Source: Lepiota brunneoincarnata (lineage: Eukaryota; Basidiomycota; Agaricomycetes; Agaricales; Agaricaceae). From it: a DNA stretch of 64,000 nucleotides. Location: contig JAEBUN010000031.1 in the NCBI GenBank assembly GCA_023014365.1, forward strand, positions 434,001 through 498,000. The letters are read 5' to 3'. Both the position numbers and the translations under genes were made by a program. The notes beneath the pieces were generated by a model. The model worked only from the letters and a program-made list of their open reading frames with translations, did no database searches and was not told the DNA's origin. The first letter of the stretch is position 1. Each line of letters begins with the position of its first letter. This document shows, piece by piece, positions 1-10,718 of the stretch.

Positions 1-1818
1 CATCATCATCCCCATCAGCTTCAAACAGCATCCCACCTTCAAAATCACGAGAATACGAAGACCCCTCTGCGATAGTTGACGATGACGACGACGACGACCC
101 CCCACCCACCCACCTTTGCGGATTCAACATCGCAATACCTTGCACAGCAGCCGAACCGCCCGTGATCAGTGCGCCCCCAACGGCATTCACAGTACGTGGC
201 ACAATCGTAACAGGTAATAAGAGGACGTTGGTAAACGACGTAAGGACATTCCGCTTCTCTTGTGCGGGGTTGTGCGATGAGAGGAAACGAGTGGTCGAGT
301 TTAACGCGTCAGACGATGACTTTGCCGCCATCTGTCCCCCTTGGTTAATGTACATCTATTACACCCAGCTACACACTTACCAGTTGATCCCAGTTTTTGC
401 AAATGTTATCAAAAACCCGCTTCAAGTGTTCCACTTCCTCATCAAGGTACTCGTCCATGTTCACCTCAAACATCCGGTATCTACCAGGGCGTCGTCAACA
501 TGTAAGCTGAAAAGAGAGAAAGCCTGACATACATCACATCCTCCGCGCTCGCCCTCGTCACATTCGAGTCCTCTCTCTGCCCAGCCGCCTGCATCATCGC
601 ATCAGCCATCTTGCACGCTTCCCTAAAACTCGCTGCTGTAGCTTGCAAAAACGCAACCGTCGATACCTCTCTAGCGCCTTCCAACAATGACGTAATGTAT
701 TCGCCAACCTAGAAAAACATTCAATACAGTGAACAACACCCAAGCCCAAAGAACGCACGACTTCAGACGCCAGACGGTCAGCGAAAGCGATCAAAACCTG
801 AGCTTTCGGTGGAAAGATCCGCACGGCCCGAGAACCATGTTCGTTGATAGCAGTAAGCACCTGAGACATGAACTCGTCCATCGGTGTAAAATCAAGACCA
901 TTTGTCCTAAGAGGGCATCAATAAGGAAAACAAAGAGAAAAAGAACATGCCGCACGTAATGTTCTCAAGAGGTTTCCACCCATGCTGATAAAAAATCTCG
1001 CGTTTCTCCGCCCAGACCTTGCCCATCTCCCAATCTCCAATACCTTCCCAGAGATCCCAACTGGCTTCAGCTGCCTCCTTCATCGTAGCTTCATCGCCCT
1101 TTCCATCAGCGATATCGAACGCGGAAAGAAGATTGGCATCAAAGCGATCCATTGCAGACCGGAGTGAGAGGGACAGCGTGTCATGTCGACGAACGGGTTG
1201 GACAGAAGGGGAGAGAAAGAGGGAGAGGAGGTGGAGGAGTTTGGCTTGGGAGGGAATGGAGGGAGATGCGACTGCTGTGAGTTCTGAGAGGATGACATGA
1301 GGTGGTGAGGAGAGATATCGGAGGAGAGGTTTGAGGAGGTTGTGGGCGTGGATAAACTTGTTCCTGTACGTGCCTTTGAGATGAGTAAAGACAGTTGGTG
1401 TACGCGGAGGGAGCGAAGGTGTGTCAAAAGCACCAACAAAATCTCCGAGTTCGCCCGGGGGTGGTTGCAGGACATCTATGGTGGCAAAGTCACCAAAGTC
1501 ATCGTCAACGGGAATGGTAGGTGGGGCAGCAGCGCGCGAAGCTGCGATCTGGCTCTTTTGGTGTGCCTCGATGTCGTCGAGGACAGCAGAGAGGGCATGT
1601 TTCTCGACGGCAAGGGTAAGCCAGCGCTTCTTCCAGACGGAGTCGTCATAGGCGAGGGCGGATGTTGCATGTGAACAACGAGCATAAGCTGGAAAGTCTG
1701 GGAGGGGGAGATGGGCGAGGATGATGAGATGAAGGTCAGAGGGTAGGCGGCCAACGAGATTTGTTGGAGAAATTCTCTTGTGTAGACGGACAGGCTCAAG
1801 AGCCTTGAACTTGTGCAT
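1..1818 (-). CDS. rcy1: Recyclin-1-like F-box protein, 3' end beyond window
   Basis: Endocytic recycling and exocytosis factor. Recyclin-1 proteins join an N-terminal F-box to a Sec10/exocyst-like helical region, and that is what is seen here. The F-box begins near residue 22 (LVGRLPSDLHLIILAHLPL) and ends with a VWKKRW stretch. A long helical region follows, with a conserved segment reading RNVLTSFTNVLLLPVTIVP near the left edge. Five exons fit: 1818-956, 906-759, 708-533, 480-381 and 331-1. All introns are GT-AG and every junction keeps frame. The start is the first methionine before the F-box. The stop codon lies outside the window, so the protein is partial. Alternative: another F-box/Sec10 fusion. 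Family assignment is from recognised motifs, not from a search. Confidence 0.88.
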
Positions 1819-2265
1819 GGAATCAGAAACAAAGTATTATTTACATTTGATTATCTAACAACAACATGGCAACGGTATGATAAAGCAACATCCTCCATTC
1901 TGTTACGAGTAAACGTTTAAAAACACTCGACATTACCGACACAGTAGCACTCACCGGACAGGGGATGCATCCACCCCGGACCCGTGCAGCCGGGCCTTCT
2001 TCCACGGTCTGCACATGCTGGTTGTATTTAGCGCCCTCAGACACCTTCATGGTTTCCGGTGACGACGGCTGTTGAGCAGTAGTAGCTCGCATTTCGTTGT
2101 GTTCAACAGGAGATGACTGTGTCATGTGTGGTGGTGGTGGTGGTGGTGGTAATAAAAAGTGCAACAACAGCGGTGCTGATATAGGAGGAGAGGTACAGGA
2201 TGACGTCAGCGGACTGACCCCAGGCTGATATCATCTTATCAACTTCTCCTCTCTCTCTGCTACCA

Positions 2266-2752
2266 ATGGCACCCAAAGAATATTCCTTCAGACTTCAGAA
2301 AGGTACAATCCGTCAAACTACCCCCGCCTCCGACCAACACTAAAACCAACCCCCTAGGCATCAGAGGGGGCTTCGCACCTCCAACGCCCGACGCCATCTT
2401 CACCGTCACTCGCGAACAGACCAAGCAAGACCTGCAAATCTCCCGCGCAACCCGAGACCATGGGACACCCTCCCTGCAGGATCTTGCTCCAAAGTCACTC
2501 CCCGCCTCTGAAGCAGATCATCTCATCGAAGAACTCCACGGCATCCTCAAAACCCTCCCCACCGAGAACCCACCCGCCAGCGAAGATATCTATGGTCTCG
2601 ATACCGGTATATTCTGGTTAAGCGAGGACCTTCAGTGGTGCAATGGTGGTCCTCAGGGCTGTGGTGTTGGGAAGAGTACTGTCCAGCCCACCGCCGAGCA
2701 GAAGGAGAAATTCAAACGCGCAGTCGACATCGTCCATCATCTTGCCAAGTAG
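2266..2752 (+). CDS. Small conserved-looking protein of unknown function
   Basis: Two exons, 2266-2302 and 2358-2752, give a 143-residue protein. The intron runs from GTACAA to CCCTAG and the frame closes exactly. The protein begins MAPKEYSFRLQKGIRGGFAP, is mostly hydrophilic, and has a Gly/Cys segment (WCNGGPQGCGVGKST) near the C-terminus. That segment looks superficially like a P-loop, but no downstream NTPase motif exists, so no ATPase role is claimed. There is no signal peptide or membrane helix. Its stop lies 50 bases from the stop of the convergent seven-helix gene. I do not recognise the family; the clean intron and uninterrupted reading support a real gene. Confidence 0.6.
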
Positions 2753-2801
2753 TGCATAGTATTAGTCACTGCACGCAATGTATCCCAAGATCCGTCCGTT
2801 G

Positions 2802-4577
2802 TTATCCATTACTCCCTACGGCAGGTATATCATCATACACGTGTTGTGGTATCCTCACTGCCCTCCGCGTATTTACCAACATCCTCGACGCTGCCACCCC
2901 CGTCACGACATTGCACCACGTCGTGATCAGTGAATACAGCTCTGGCGGCCCGTACTGCCACATCAGCAAGTTTGCAAGGTATACAACCACATTCCTATCA
3001 AGATCAACCACCCCCGAGTCAGCCGAAGGAGAGAGGGGAGACAAGTCCAAATGGGGTCGACTCACACTGCAAAGTACAGGATCGAATCCCGAAAGAGCAC
3101 AGCAACCAAGTGCTTTCCATTTTGTGCTGCCTGCGACGTCGGAGGGAAAAGTCTATATCTTTGATACGATTTGTAGCATGCCAATACCAAGATGATGAAA
3201 TCAAATGAAAGAATGGGTATGCTAAGCGGGTCTCTCTCCATCAGCATTCGCCCAGGCACACAGGAACATATAGAACGCACCAGATTGCAAAGAACGTCGA
3301 AGACACACGATTGAAGCAAAAAGGAATGCCAGGTATAATAATAGTCGGTGTTCCCTCTGACATCCATCCATCAGATCACATTCTAAACAGATATCCAAGA
3401 AATCTTCCACTTACCCACGAGCGCAACAACCTCTAACCCCGCGAGCACAGATATGCTGACCATCTGCACAGAAAATAGTAATCCCACAAGCACAATCAAC
3501 ATTATACCTGCGGCAACTTCAGCTTCAGTACCACGTACTAGCAGACGATTAGGGCCCGTTGCTTACTGCGATTGTACAAAGCATAAAGCCGTATCTGCAG
3601 AATCACTGTGAAGAACGAACCAGTAAGCCCACACCGTACACCCAAGAAAACCCAGGGATGCCCTACCGCCCGTCAAAAAAGTGCCTACAACACCTGAAGG
3701 AACCATCAGTTCAAATTTATTTATACCCCCTGTAGGTCTCACATACCGACACCGAGGGTCCCGCCAATTCCATATGCAAGACCTTGAGTATTCCGGGTTC
3801 GTCAACTCCACTGTCCCCAAGCCCCGAGAAAAATGGAAAAAGGTGCTTACATCTAAAAGCGAGGGGAAAAGTTCGTATCCAGTCATATCAGGAGGCGCGG
3901 AAATGGAGGGTGCTCACAGTGAAGTAAACGGCTCCGGCCATAAAGTGACTAACCAAAACCCCCAAAACTTAGCTCCTCCATACCGCATCATACCGAGCCA
4001 AGGGCCCGAAATAGAAGAAAGAGACGTACAGACAGTCAACGCAATGGACATAAACAGCCGGAAATAGCGGTTCTGGGTCGTTCGAGATCCATAAGTCTTT
4101 TTTGATAGTTTGGCAGATTGTGAGAACAGCTTACAAGAAAGTAGAATATCTTGACAGTAGATTTTCGGCTCCACTGTACCACCGACTTGAATCAGAAGGG
4201 AGGTCTAATGTGCAGAGGGCATGAAAGTGCTGTTACCCAGATATAGGTGATCTACGAAGCTGCTGTATCAGTGTACAAGTCGAGAAGGACAATGGCGCCT
4301 CCATACCTCATCGTTCATAGTCAAGACTTTGAACCAACAACCATAAGCCTCAGGAAATCACAAAAAAAATTGATCGATACTCACTCATATCCCATACATA
4401 AAACGCCGTCGCCGCAACTTTACACACACACACGCTCTCTCAACAACGCCCCATCCAGAAAAGCAAAGAAAACAACTCACTGCTCGCGTACCCATTCAAG
4501 CGCTGGTGGTCAAGCAAAGTCACCAAACGAGCAATTGGATCCCCTCCAGACATGATGGCACTGGTAGTGTCCGACAT
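2802..4577 (-). CDS. Seven-helix membrane protein, DUF6533-like
   Basis: A many-exon gene on the minus strand. The first exon starts at 4577 (MSDTTSAIMSGGDPIARLVT). Spliced exons then read IAATAFYVWDMILTMNDE and SVVQWSRKSTVKIFYFLNRY, the hallmark of the basidiomycete DUF6533 family, in which an acidic 'DE' follows the first helix and an NRY motif begins a later one. Further exons give VILQIRLYALYNR, an aliphatic helix near 3440-3500, IPILSFDFIILVLACYK and a final VVVYLANLLMWQYGP helix. The gene ends at RRAVRIPQHVYDDIPAVGSNG. The exon between about 3930 and 4060 could be placed in more than one way. Family function is unknown; GPCR-like topology is an inference. It runs tail-to-tail with the small gene to its left. 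Confidence 0.7.
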
Positions 4578-5940
4578 CTTGTAAACGGTCTCGGCATAGA
4601 CGCCTATCGCAGAGCAACCTAGGGGGACATAGAACTCAGGGGTTGCTTACGCTCTCTCCTGTCCTACCTTTATAACTCAATTTGCCCACCCCCCCACCCA
4701 TTCACCCGGAGCAGCTCCCCAAACTAGGTAAATTATCCAAGCAATTTCATGTCCGACGTGACACCCAAGGAAGGAGTTATTGATAGATGGCAATGGCGAT
4801 GATAGATGGGCTTTCGGGCGCGCACGTATGACCGTTCTGGGTAAAACAACTGTGAGCTGCGCGGGTCCGAAGGTCTAATTATGGTTCTGAAATCATGATG
4901 TGGTGCCTGATCCCCAATCGTCAAGCTGTTATTTTTCATTGTACTCGAGTATAAGCAACAACCCGCCCCCGATCCTCCTTGGGGTAATGCAATCCGCACC
5001 ACATATCGCCGGTCAGCGCCACACAGTTCGTGGTCCTTGGTTGGATCCGACTCCAGTCCCTCCCCACCCACGCAACAACATGGGCGCCAGCAGAATAAGC
5101 CACACAAGGACAGCAGTGTAGTATATCAGGCTCCTTAGAAGCACCACACAAGCGATAACGGGGGGTGCTTCTTCAGTGGGCGCGAGCGCGGTTGTCCCTT
5201 CTCAAGCACGAGGGTAGGGACAAGGCGTCACTACTATCCAGTACGCCTTGGGTCTGTCTGCACTTCCGCCGGCTCCTTTCTCTCCGGTGTTCTTAGGACA
5301 GACAGTGACATCTTTTTGATCACCAGGGTTCAAAGGGGAAGAAGGGGGGACCGGGGGGAAGGGAGCGAGCAGGTGGGTTCTCACGTCAGAGAGGCGTCAA
5401 ATGTTATTTCGCACACAAGGCTCTCCAAGGCTGCGGCGGCGGCCCTTCGGGAATTACTGGCATGGATTATAGTTCCCGTTTACCCCATCTTTATGCAACC
5501 TCGAATCGTAACCCGTTCCCTCTCACAATAAAGGTAAATTGCCTCCCAACACAGACTCGCAGACCATATAAGGCAAGCAGGTGCTCATCAAAGGTGTCAT
5601 GTGATGTTCGAGAATGGGTGTCTTTGCATGTAACCGCCTGTAACCGCCCACTGGTCCTAAAAATCAAGCCATAATTTAGGAATCCTCCCTGGTCTCTCGA
5701 GGGATGTGAAGGATCTGTAACCGGGTAGGAGAGCTTATGATTCTTTTTGGCACGTGATGGGAGACGTATGAACCCTAAAACTCCACACCCTCGCCTCAAC
5801 CTCTCACAATTCAAATGACCCTAGTCAAATCAGTGCGCCAAACACTGGTGTCATTCCAATCCTGATATATATCATGGGGCCTGCGTTGAGGCTACGAGCC
5901 CTCCTTGAATCACTCAAACCCACGCTCACAAACTGCTGCA
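4578..5940. other. Intergenic region, no gene supported
   Basis: This 1.36 kb holds only short overlapping reading frames on both strands. None has family motifs or convincing splice structure. It presumably contains the promoters of the two divergent seven-helix genes. A single CACGTG box lies near 5752. Confidence 0.5.
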
Positions 5941-7333
5941 ATGCGTTTTGCAGCCCAAAACACCCCTTACCTCGTGAACATAGCTAGGGCTGTTTCCTGT
6001 CGGTCTTTCCCATCCTCTCCAGGGTGCAGAAAAAAAATCTAAGAAGCTGCATACCTTCTCCTTAGGCAGTGCGTTCACTCTTCAAATCTGGGAACTTTTC
6101 CATAGCCTCCCAGACGAGGTCGAGTTGATATGGCGGTAGGGGTCTGTCCCTCCTGTTCATCTATGGAATGATAAGACTAAACAGATATTTGCTCCAGTCA
6201 ACGACGGGGTACGAGCACATTCCTTTACCTCTGGTCACGATACTTCCCACTCTCCATCCAAATGTACATTTCCTTTTTTATTACCAAAAACAAAAAAAGG
6301 CACACAATGAACTCACTCATTCCGCCCCCCTAGCTTCAACCTCGCCATGAACGAGCAAATGTACCTCAATAAAACCCGTCCCGGATTGTGCACAGCCGTT
6401 ATTGCCGGTAGAGCCCTCTGTGCACAACTAACTCTGGGTTGTGTAGAAACTATCATGCTCATGCGAGGTACTTGTTTTTTTTTCCTGTTTTATTTTTTTT
6501 TCCAAGTAATTGAGCCAGCGTTTTTGTTGAAATCGTCATTTCATCCCCCCAGTACTCCTCCTCTACAATCGCAGCCGACGCGCTCAATACTTTCTCAAAA
6601 CAGTCTATGCACTCGGATTCCTCCTCGAGACCGTCGGTCAAGCTGCTATCATCGCCTACCTCCAAGTCGAGATCTCCCACAGAAACGATGATAATGCCTG
6701 TATAATCAGATCCTACGGGACGAAATGGCTCATCATATTCGCGTGAGTTCATACCTTTCGTCCATTCAAAAATCAAAATCTCCGAGCACCAAGTCACTCA
6801 TCATCCCCTCCCCTCTCCCCCCCCCCCCCCTTCTCCCCCGACCAGCGTTGGCGCAGGCCTAGTCGAAGGCACCCTCCTCATCATGACAGGCATTCATATC
6901 CTCAAAGTTCGACAGTGGCAGTGGCTCAGAACCCCCCTCGCAAGCCGTATGCTCCGGGATGGATTCATGGTCTTTCTCTTCTTCATCAGTAAGCCCTCAT
7001 CCTCATCCCTTTCAATGCCCAACCCCCGAAACCTCCCCAATCTCGTTTACGAGGCGTCCTGCTGACTAGTGACTTTCAAGTTTTGGCGTGTACTATTATC
7101 TCGATAGAAATGATTGACCAGATCCCCCGCCCGTTATGGAGTGCTGCCTATGCATGGTACATCGCCTTTTTGTCAATTGTGGTAAGTACCTACCCCTACA
7201 CCATCCTGCTGGATTCTAAGATGTATTAGGGGTGTCGGCTCATCCTTGGCATGCGTCGGCTTGTGCCAACTGCCAACCCCGACGAATTCTCAGAACTTCA
7301 GCTAACCTCCATTGTCTTGACTGATTTATTTTA
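5941..7333 (+). CDS. Seven-helix DUF6533-like protein, possibly frameshifted
   Basis: Same family as the gene at 2802-4577. Exon 1 (5941-5998) gives MRFAAQNTPYLVNIARAVS. Exon 2 starts at 6066 and reads SAFTLQIWELFHSLPDEVEL, the family's core. GLSLLFIYGMIRLNRYLLQ, FNLAMNEQMYLNKTRPGLC, an ALGFLLETVGQAAIIAYL helix, VGAGLVEGTLLIMTGIHILK, and LACTIISIEMIDQIPRPLWS follow. The stop is at 7331-7333. Splice sites at 6208/6332, 6738/6845, 6988/7080 and 7182/7230 are good. The join near 6130 is odd: the two halves of the first conserved block lie in different frames with four bases between them. A 42-base intron would restore frame but delete a helix. It may be a pseudogene. It is divergent from the other copy. 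Confidence 0.55.
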
Positions 7334-7415
7334 AAACGAAAAGGCCATGCCATCCAGGAGCTACCGAGTGTACAATACACGCACAAAGGAAAACAAACAA
7401 CCCCCCCCAACCAGC

Positions 7416-9218
7416 TCATCGGATACTCAAAATCCCTTCCCTTGTCGAATTAATCCTACCTCCACCGACCTCATCCGTAACCCCAGCTGCCTTTTTCTTC
7501 TTCCCCGAGCTCTCCGTGTTCATATCCCACACCCTCCAAAACTTAAGATTCTCATCACCTGCACCTGTACACACGACGTCGCCTGCAGGGCTCTTACAGC
7601 TGAATAGTACCCTCGAATCATGAGCGTCCCTGATCTCCGCAACGCGTTCCATGCTCGGATAGGCATGAATCATAATCGAGTTGGTAGGATACCCATGGGT
7701 GGTGAGGAGCTCCTTTCTATGCGTTGCCCACTGGATGGACGTGATCTGTGAAGGCGTGCGTAGGGTATGTAGACGCGCTCCGGTAGTGCTATTCCAAATA
7801 TTGATAGTGGCGTCATTCGTGCCACCTCCAGAAGCGAGAAGCGAAGGTTGCCAAGGACACCACGCTATAGCCTGATGGATAGTATGGCATCAGAATCGAG
7901 GCCAAGGAACCAATCGTCAATGACCAACCTTGACTGCGGCGGTATGATTACGTTTTGTCCATTTGGCACTCCCTCTTGCACCCTCACCGACATCCCCTAC
8001 CCTCCCATCCCAAATGTTAACAACGTTATCATTTCCACCACTCGCCAGCAATTCACCGTCACTCCTCCATTTTAACCCACAGACTTCGCCGCTATGGCCG
8101 ACCAATTCCATGACTTTATGTTGGGGCATACGGACGTCATGGTGCCAAATGTTCCCATCACTACATCCCGAGCTCAAGACATGTTGATTCCACGAAAGGG
8201 CGGCAATCTGACCCTGATGACCACTCATCGTCCTCAACTTCTGGCCGCTTTCAACATCCCAAAGCTCCACATCACCAGAGCCAAGGCCAACACCTAGAAA
8301 AGCCCCATCGTTTGAAAAATCTACACTCGAGACATAAGACCCCTCGGGAGCCTCGCCGAGCTGTACGACGCTGCCGGTATCAGCTTTCCAGATATAAGTT
8401 GACGCTTCCAGGGCAACCGCGACAGCATTCTGACAGGACCAACTAAGGAGGTTGAGGTAGAAATCGTCTACCATACCAGGTGCATCGAGGACACGTTCAG
8501 GTTGGGTGGGTATTTTACGAGCCTTGCTCGTCGTGGCCCCGGTAGAAGAGGGGAGAGAACCTGGGCGTTGGGCATAGAGTGGTTTGGCATATTCTCGCTG
8601 TTGGGCGAGAGTAAGGTCGGAAGAGGATGCAGTGGGGGGCTGTTCATGGTAGCCTAGAATGCGACGGTTGAGGTGAACACCGGTAGCAGCTGCAAGGCGA
8701 GCAGTGTGACCGGGAGATGACTGAGTGTTTAAAGACATCTGCTCAAGGGTTGTTGCGACTGTCGTAATATCGACATTGCTCTCTCTGTTGGTAATAAACC
8801 GATCTCGCTGGTCAAGCCCTACCCGGTTCTAAAAAATTCCAGTCAATGAATGGCTCTGATCAAGGTTGAAAGTACCTACAACTGCAGGAGTGGACCTAGA
8901 GCGCTTGAGTTCTGGTTTGGGTGGCGGAGGGACGTAATCATGAGTGACTACATCGAGACGGGACTCGACGCCACCCTTCCGAATGACTCCAACGGTCTGA
9001 CGGTCAGAGGAGGGTCTCTTGACTGGCGACGAAGGTCGTGATCGGGACTGGGAGGTCCCAGTCAGAAACGGATTGGATTCAAAAGTCGACCCTTTTGATC
9101 TTTTTGTGGGCGAAGGTGCCAGGGAGACATTATTCAGAGCAGAAATAAGAGACGGTGTGAGGGGAGTTCTCGTCTCTGAACGAGCACGGTGACGAGAGGG
9201 AGTCTTTGGCTGAGGCAT
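7416..9218 (-). CDS. cdc20: Cdc20, WD40 activator of the anaphase-promoting complex
   Basis: APC/C co-activator that brings substrates such as securin and cyclin B to the ubiquitin ligase and is the target of the spindle checkpoint. Three exons (9218-8876, 8818-7929, 7871-7416) give 562 residues with all phases matching. The N-terminus is basic and disordered. A C-box-type segment, LDQRDRFITNR, follows the first junction. The family signature VLDAPGMVDDFYLNLLSWS precedes seven WD40-type repeats. The C-terminus is Ile-Arg, the IR tail known to dock on APC3. This tail, plus GHQGQIAALSW and GGGTNDATINIW in the propeller, separates it from unrelated WD40 proteins. Cdh1 is the alternative, but RILGYHEQPP and the overall order fit Cdc20 better. 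It shares a short promoter with the Spo7 gene. Confidence 0.93.
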
Positions 9219-9367
9219 TGCTGAGAAAGAAAGAAACGGAGCAGAGAGGGAGCACGCGAACACTTGAACTGCCACGTGATAGTGCCTCGCGTTGAGCACG
9301 TGCCTGGAACATATAGGGTCACGTGTGACAGCATTGGTCTTACGACCCTTTACGACCGACTCTCTTA
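9219..9367. promoter_or_regulatory. Bidirectional Cdc20/Spo7 promoter with three CACGTG boxes
   Basis: Only 149 bases separate the two start codons. Palindromic CACGTG hexamers occur at 9273-9278, 9297-9302 and 9320-9325, all within 53 bases. CACGTG is the known binding core of bHLH factors such as Cbf1 and Pho4. Regulation by such a factor is inferred. Confidence 0.65.
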
Positions 9368-10557
9368 ATGCCCGCAAGACCGTCTGCGGACCATGCCACA
9401 TTTAGAGACCTCAAGATATTTGAGGAACGTCTCAAAGACACTGCTGCAAGTCTGCAGCGTAGGAAATCCAGATACCAACGTATGTTTACCTGTGCTCTCA
9501 TCTTATTACCTTTGCTTACATGGCTCAAGTCTTCCTGGCACAACTCCTCGTTGTTATAGCGCTTCTGCTCATCGAGGTCTTCTTACCCCCGCAGTCCTCG
9601 CTTTTTGCTGTGCCCTACAAATTACTTCTGCGATGGCTGCTCCCAGAAGTCTACACTGTAGACTCCGAAGTCACTCTCCACCCCTATCTTACAAGTGGCC
9701 TGCTCTTCGTCAGCGTTACCACACTTGTCCTCTTCTTTGCGAGTGGCATGTACTCTGAGAAAATTGCATATGCAAACAAGTACGTCTCCTTGCGTACCCA
9801 GCCAGCTCACGTAATATATAACGTCTATGCCACCAGATACGTCCCCCACGCTAACCGCTCCCTCCGATCCTTCAACATGTACTTCAACACTCGTAGACCA
9901 TCTCTGCGCTCCCAGTTCTACTGGAATCCCCTCTCCTTTTTCTTCCCTCGCCCAGACGGACACCATCCATCCAACCCCCCTTCGCGCTCCCCTTCCCCTC
10001 CCATACCCGATTCCTCCCGCCGCCAACGCTCCGCCTCCAGCTCCCGCCCCATTCCCTCCATCCCCCCAGCCAACAACCCTCGCGGAGAACTCATATTCTC
10101 CTCCCGTGTCGACAAGGCCTTCCGCGAAGGCTACGAGCGCTATCGTGCGGCATTCGAAAAGAAACGCTCAGAAGCGATCCATCAGATTAGAGAACAGAAA
10201 AGACTAGAGTACTGGGGATGGTGGTACAAACTCAAGTTTTGGGGATCTCTGCCCGCTCCAATCCCCGCCCCTACGAGAGTTGCCTCTGGGTCCTCTTCTC
10301 GGGGGAGGGGTGGGCTTCCGTCGAGGAGTAGTACTCCGCCGACACCTGGTTCCAGTGCTGCTGCTGGAATCACGATGAAACAGAGGGATAGAAGTGGGTC
10401 GCCGATGCGCCAACCGGGCAGGCAGCCCAGTGGGAGACGGAGTCCGAACAGGCGGAATGGTGTTGCGGGTACGGAGAGTCGGAGAGAACTGGCTGATGAA
10501 AATGATATGAGGGTGCAAGCATTGGAAAGGAGTCTGGCACAAGGAACTGTTCAATAA
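9368..10557 (+). CDS. spo7: Spo7-like regulatory subunit of the Nem1-Spo7 phosphatase
   Basis: Spo7 binds the Nem1 phosphatase at the nuclear envelope and ER. The complex dephosphorylates the lipin Pah1 and so controls phospholipid synthesis. Exons 9368-9479, 9530-9779 and 9837-10557 give 360 residues in frame. The N-terminus (FRDLKIFEERLKDTAASLQR, then RKSRYQ) is the family signature. It is followed by two membrane helices, around LAQLLVVIALLLIEVF and GLLFVSVTTLVLFFASGMYS. The conserved NKYVPHANRSLRSFNMYF follows, created by the second splice. The C-terminal half is basic, Ser/Pro/Arg-rich and probably disordered, with one conserved-looking tract (RLEYWGWWYKLKFWG). It is longer than the yeast protein because of that tail. 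Confidence 0.85.
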
Positions 10558-10718
10558 TATCACCTTGTCAGGGTTTTTGTGGGTTTAATTTACGCCGCGA
10601 TATTTAAGTATAACCATGTTCAATAAAGTAAACCAGGTACCGATACATCACTATTCGTCCATAATGCCAGGAAAAAAGACTACTTGCTAAAGTCCGGATG
10701 TCCTCGTCAAAAGTCTGA

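Noticed and set aside
2630..2700. GCGVGKST segment as a P-loop ATPase
   Set aside because: No Walker B or other NTPase feature follows and the protein is only 143 residues long.
2635..3195. 186-codon plus-strand frame
   Set aside because: It overlaps the last exon of the small unknown gene in another frame and the conserved final exon of the seven-helix gene on the other strand.
9622..10026. Minus-strand Gly/Arg-rich frame inside Spo7
   Set aside because: Antisense of the Pro/Ser-rich coding region; no independent support.
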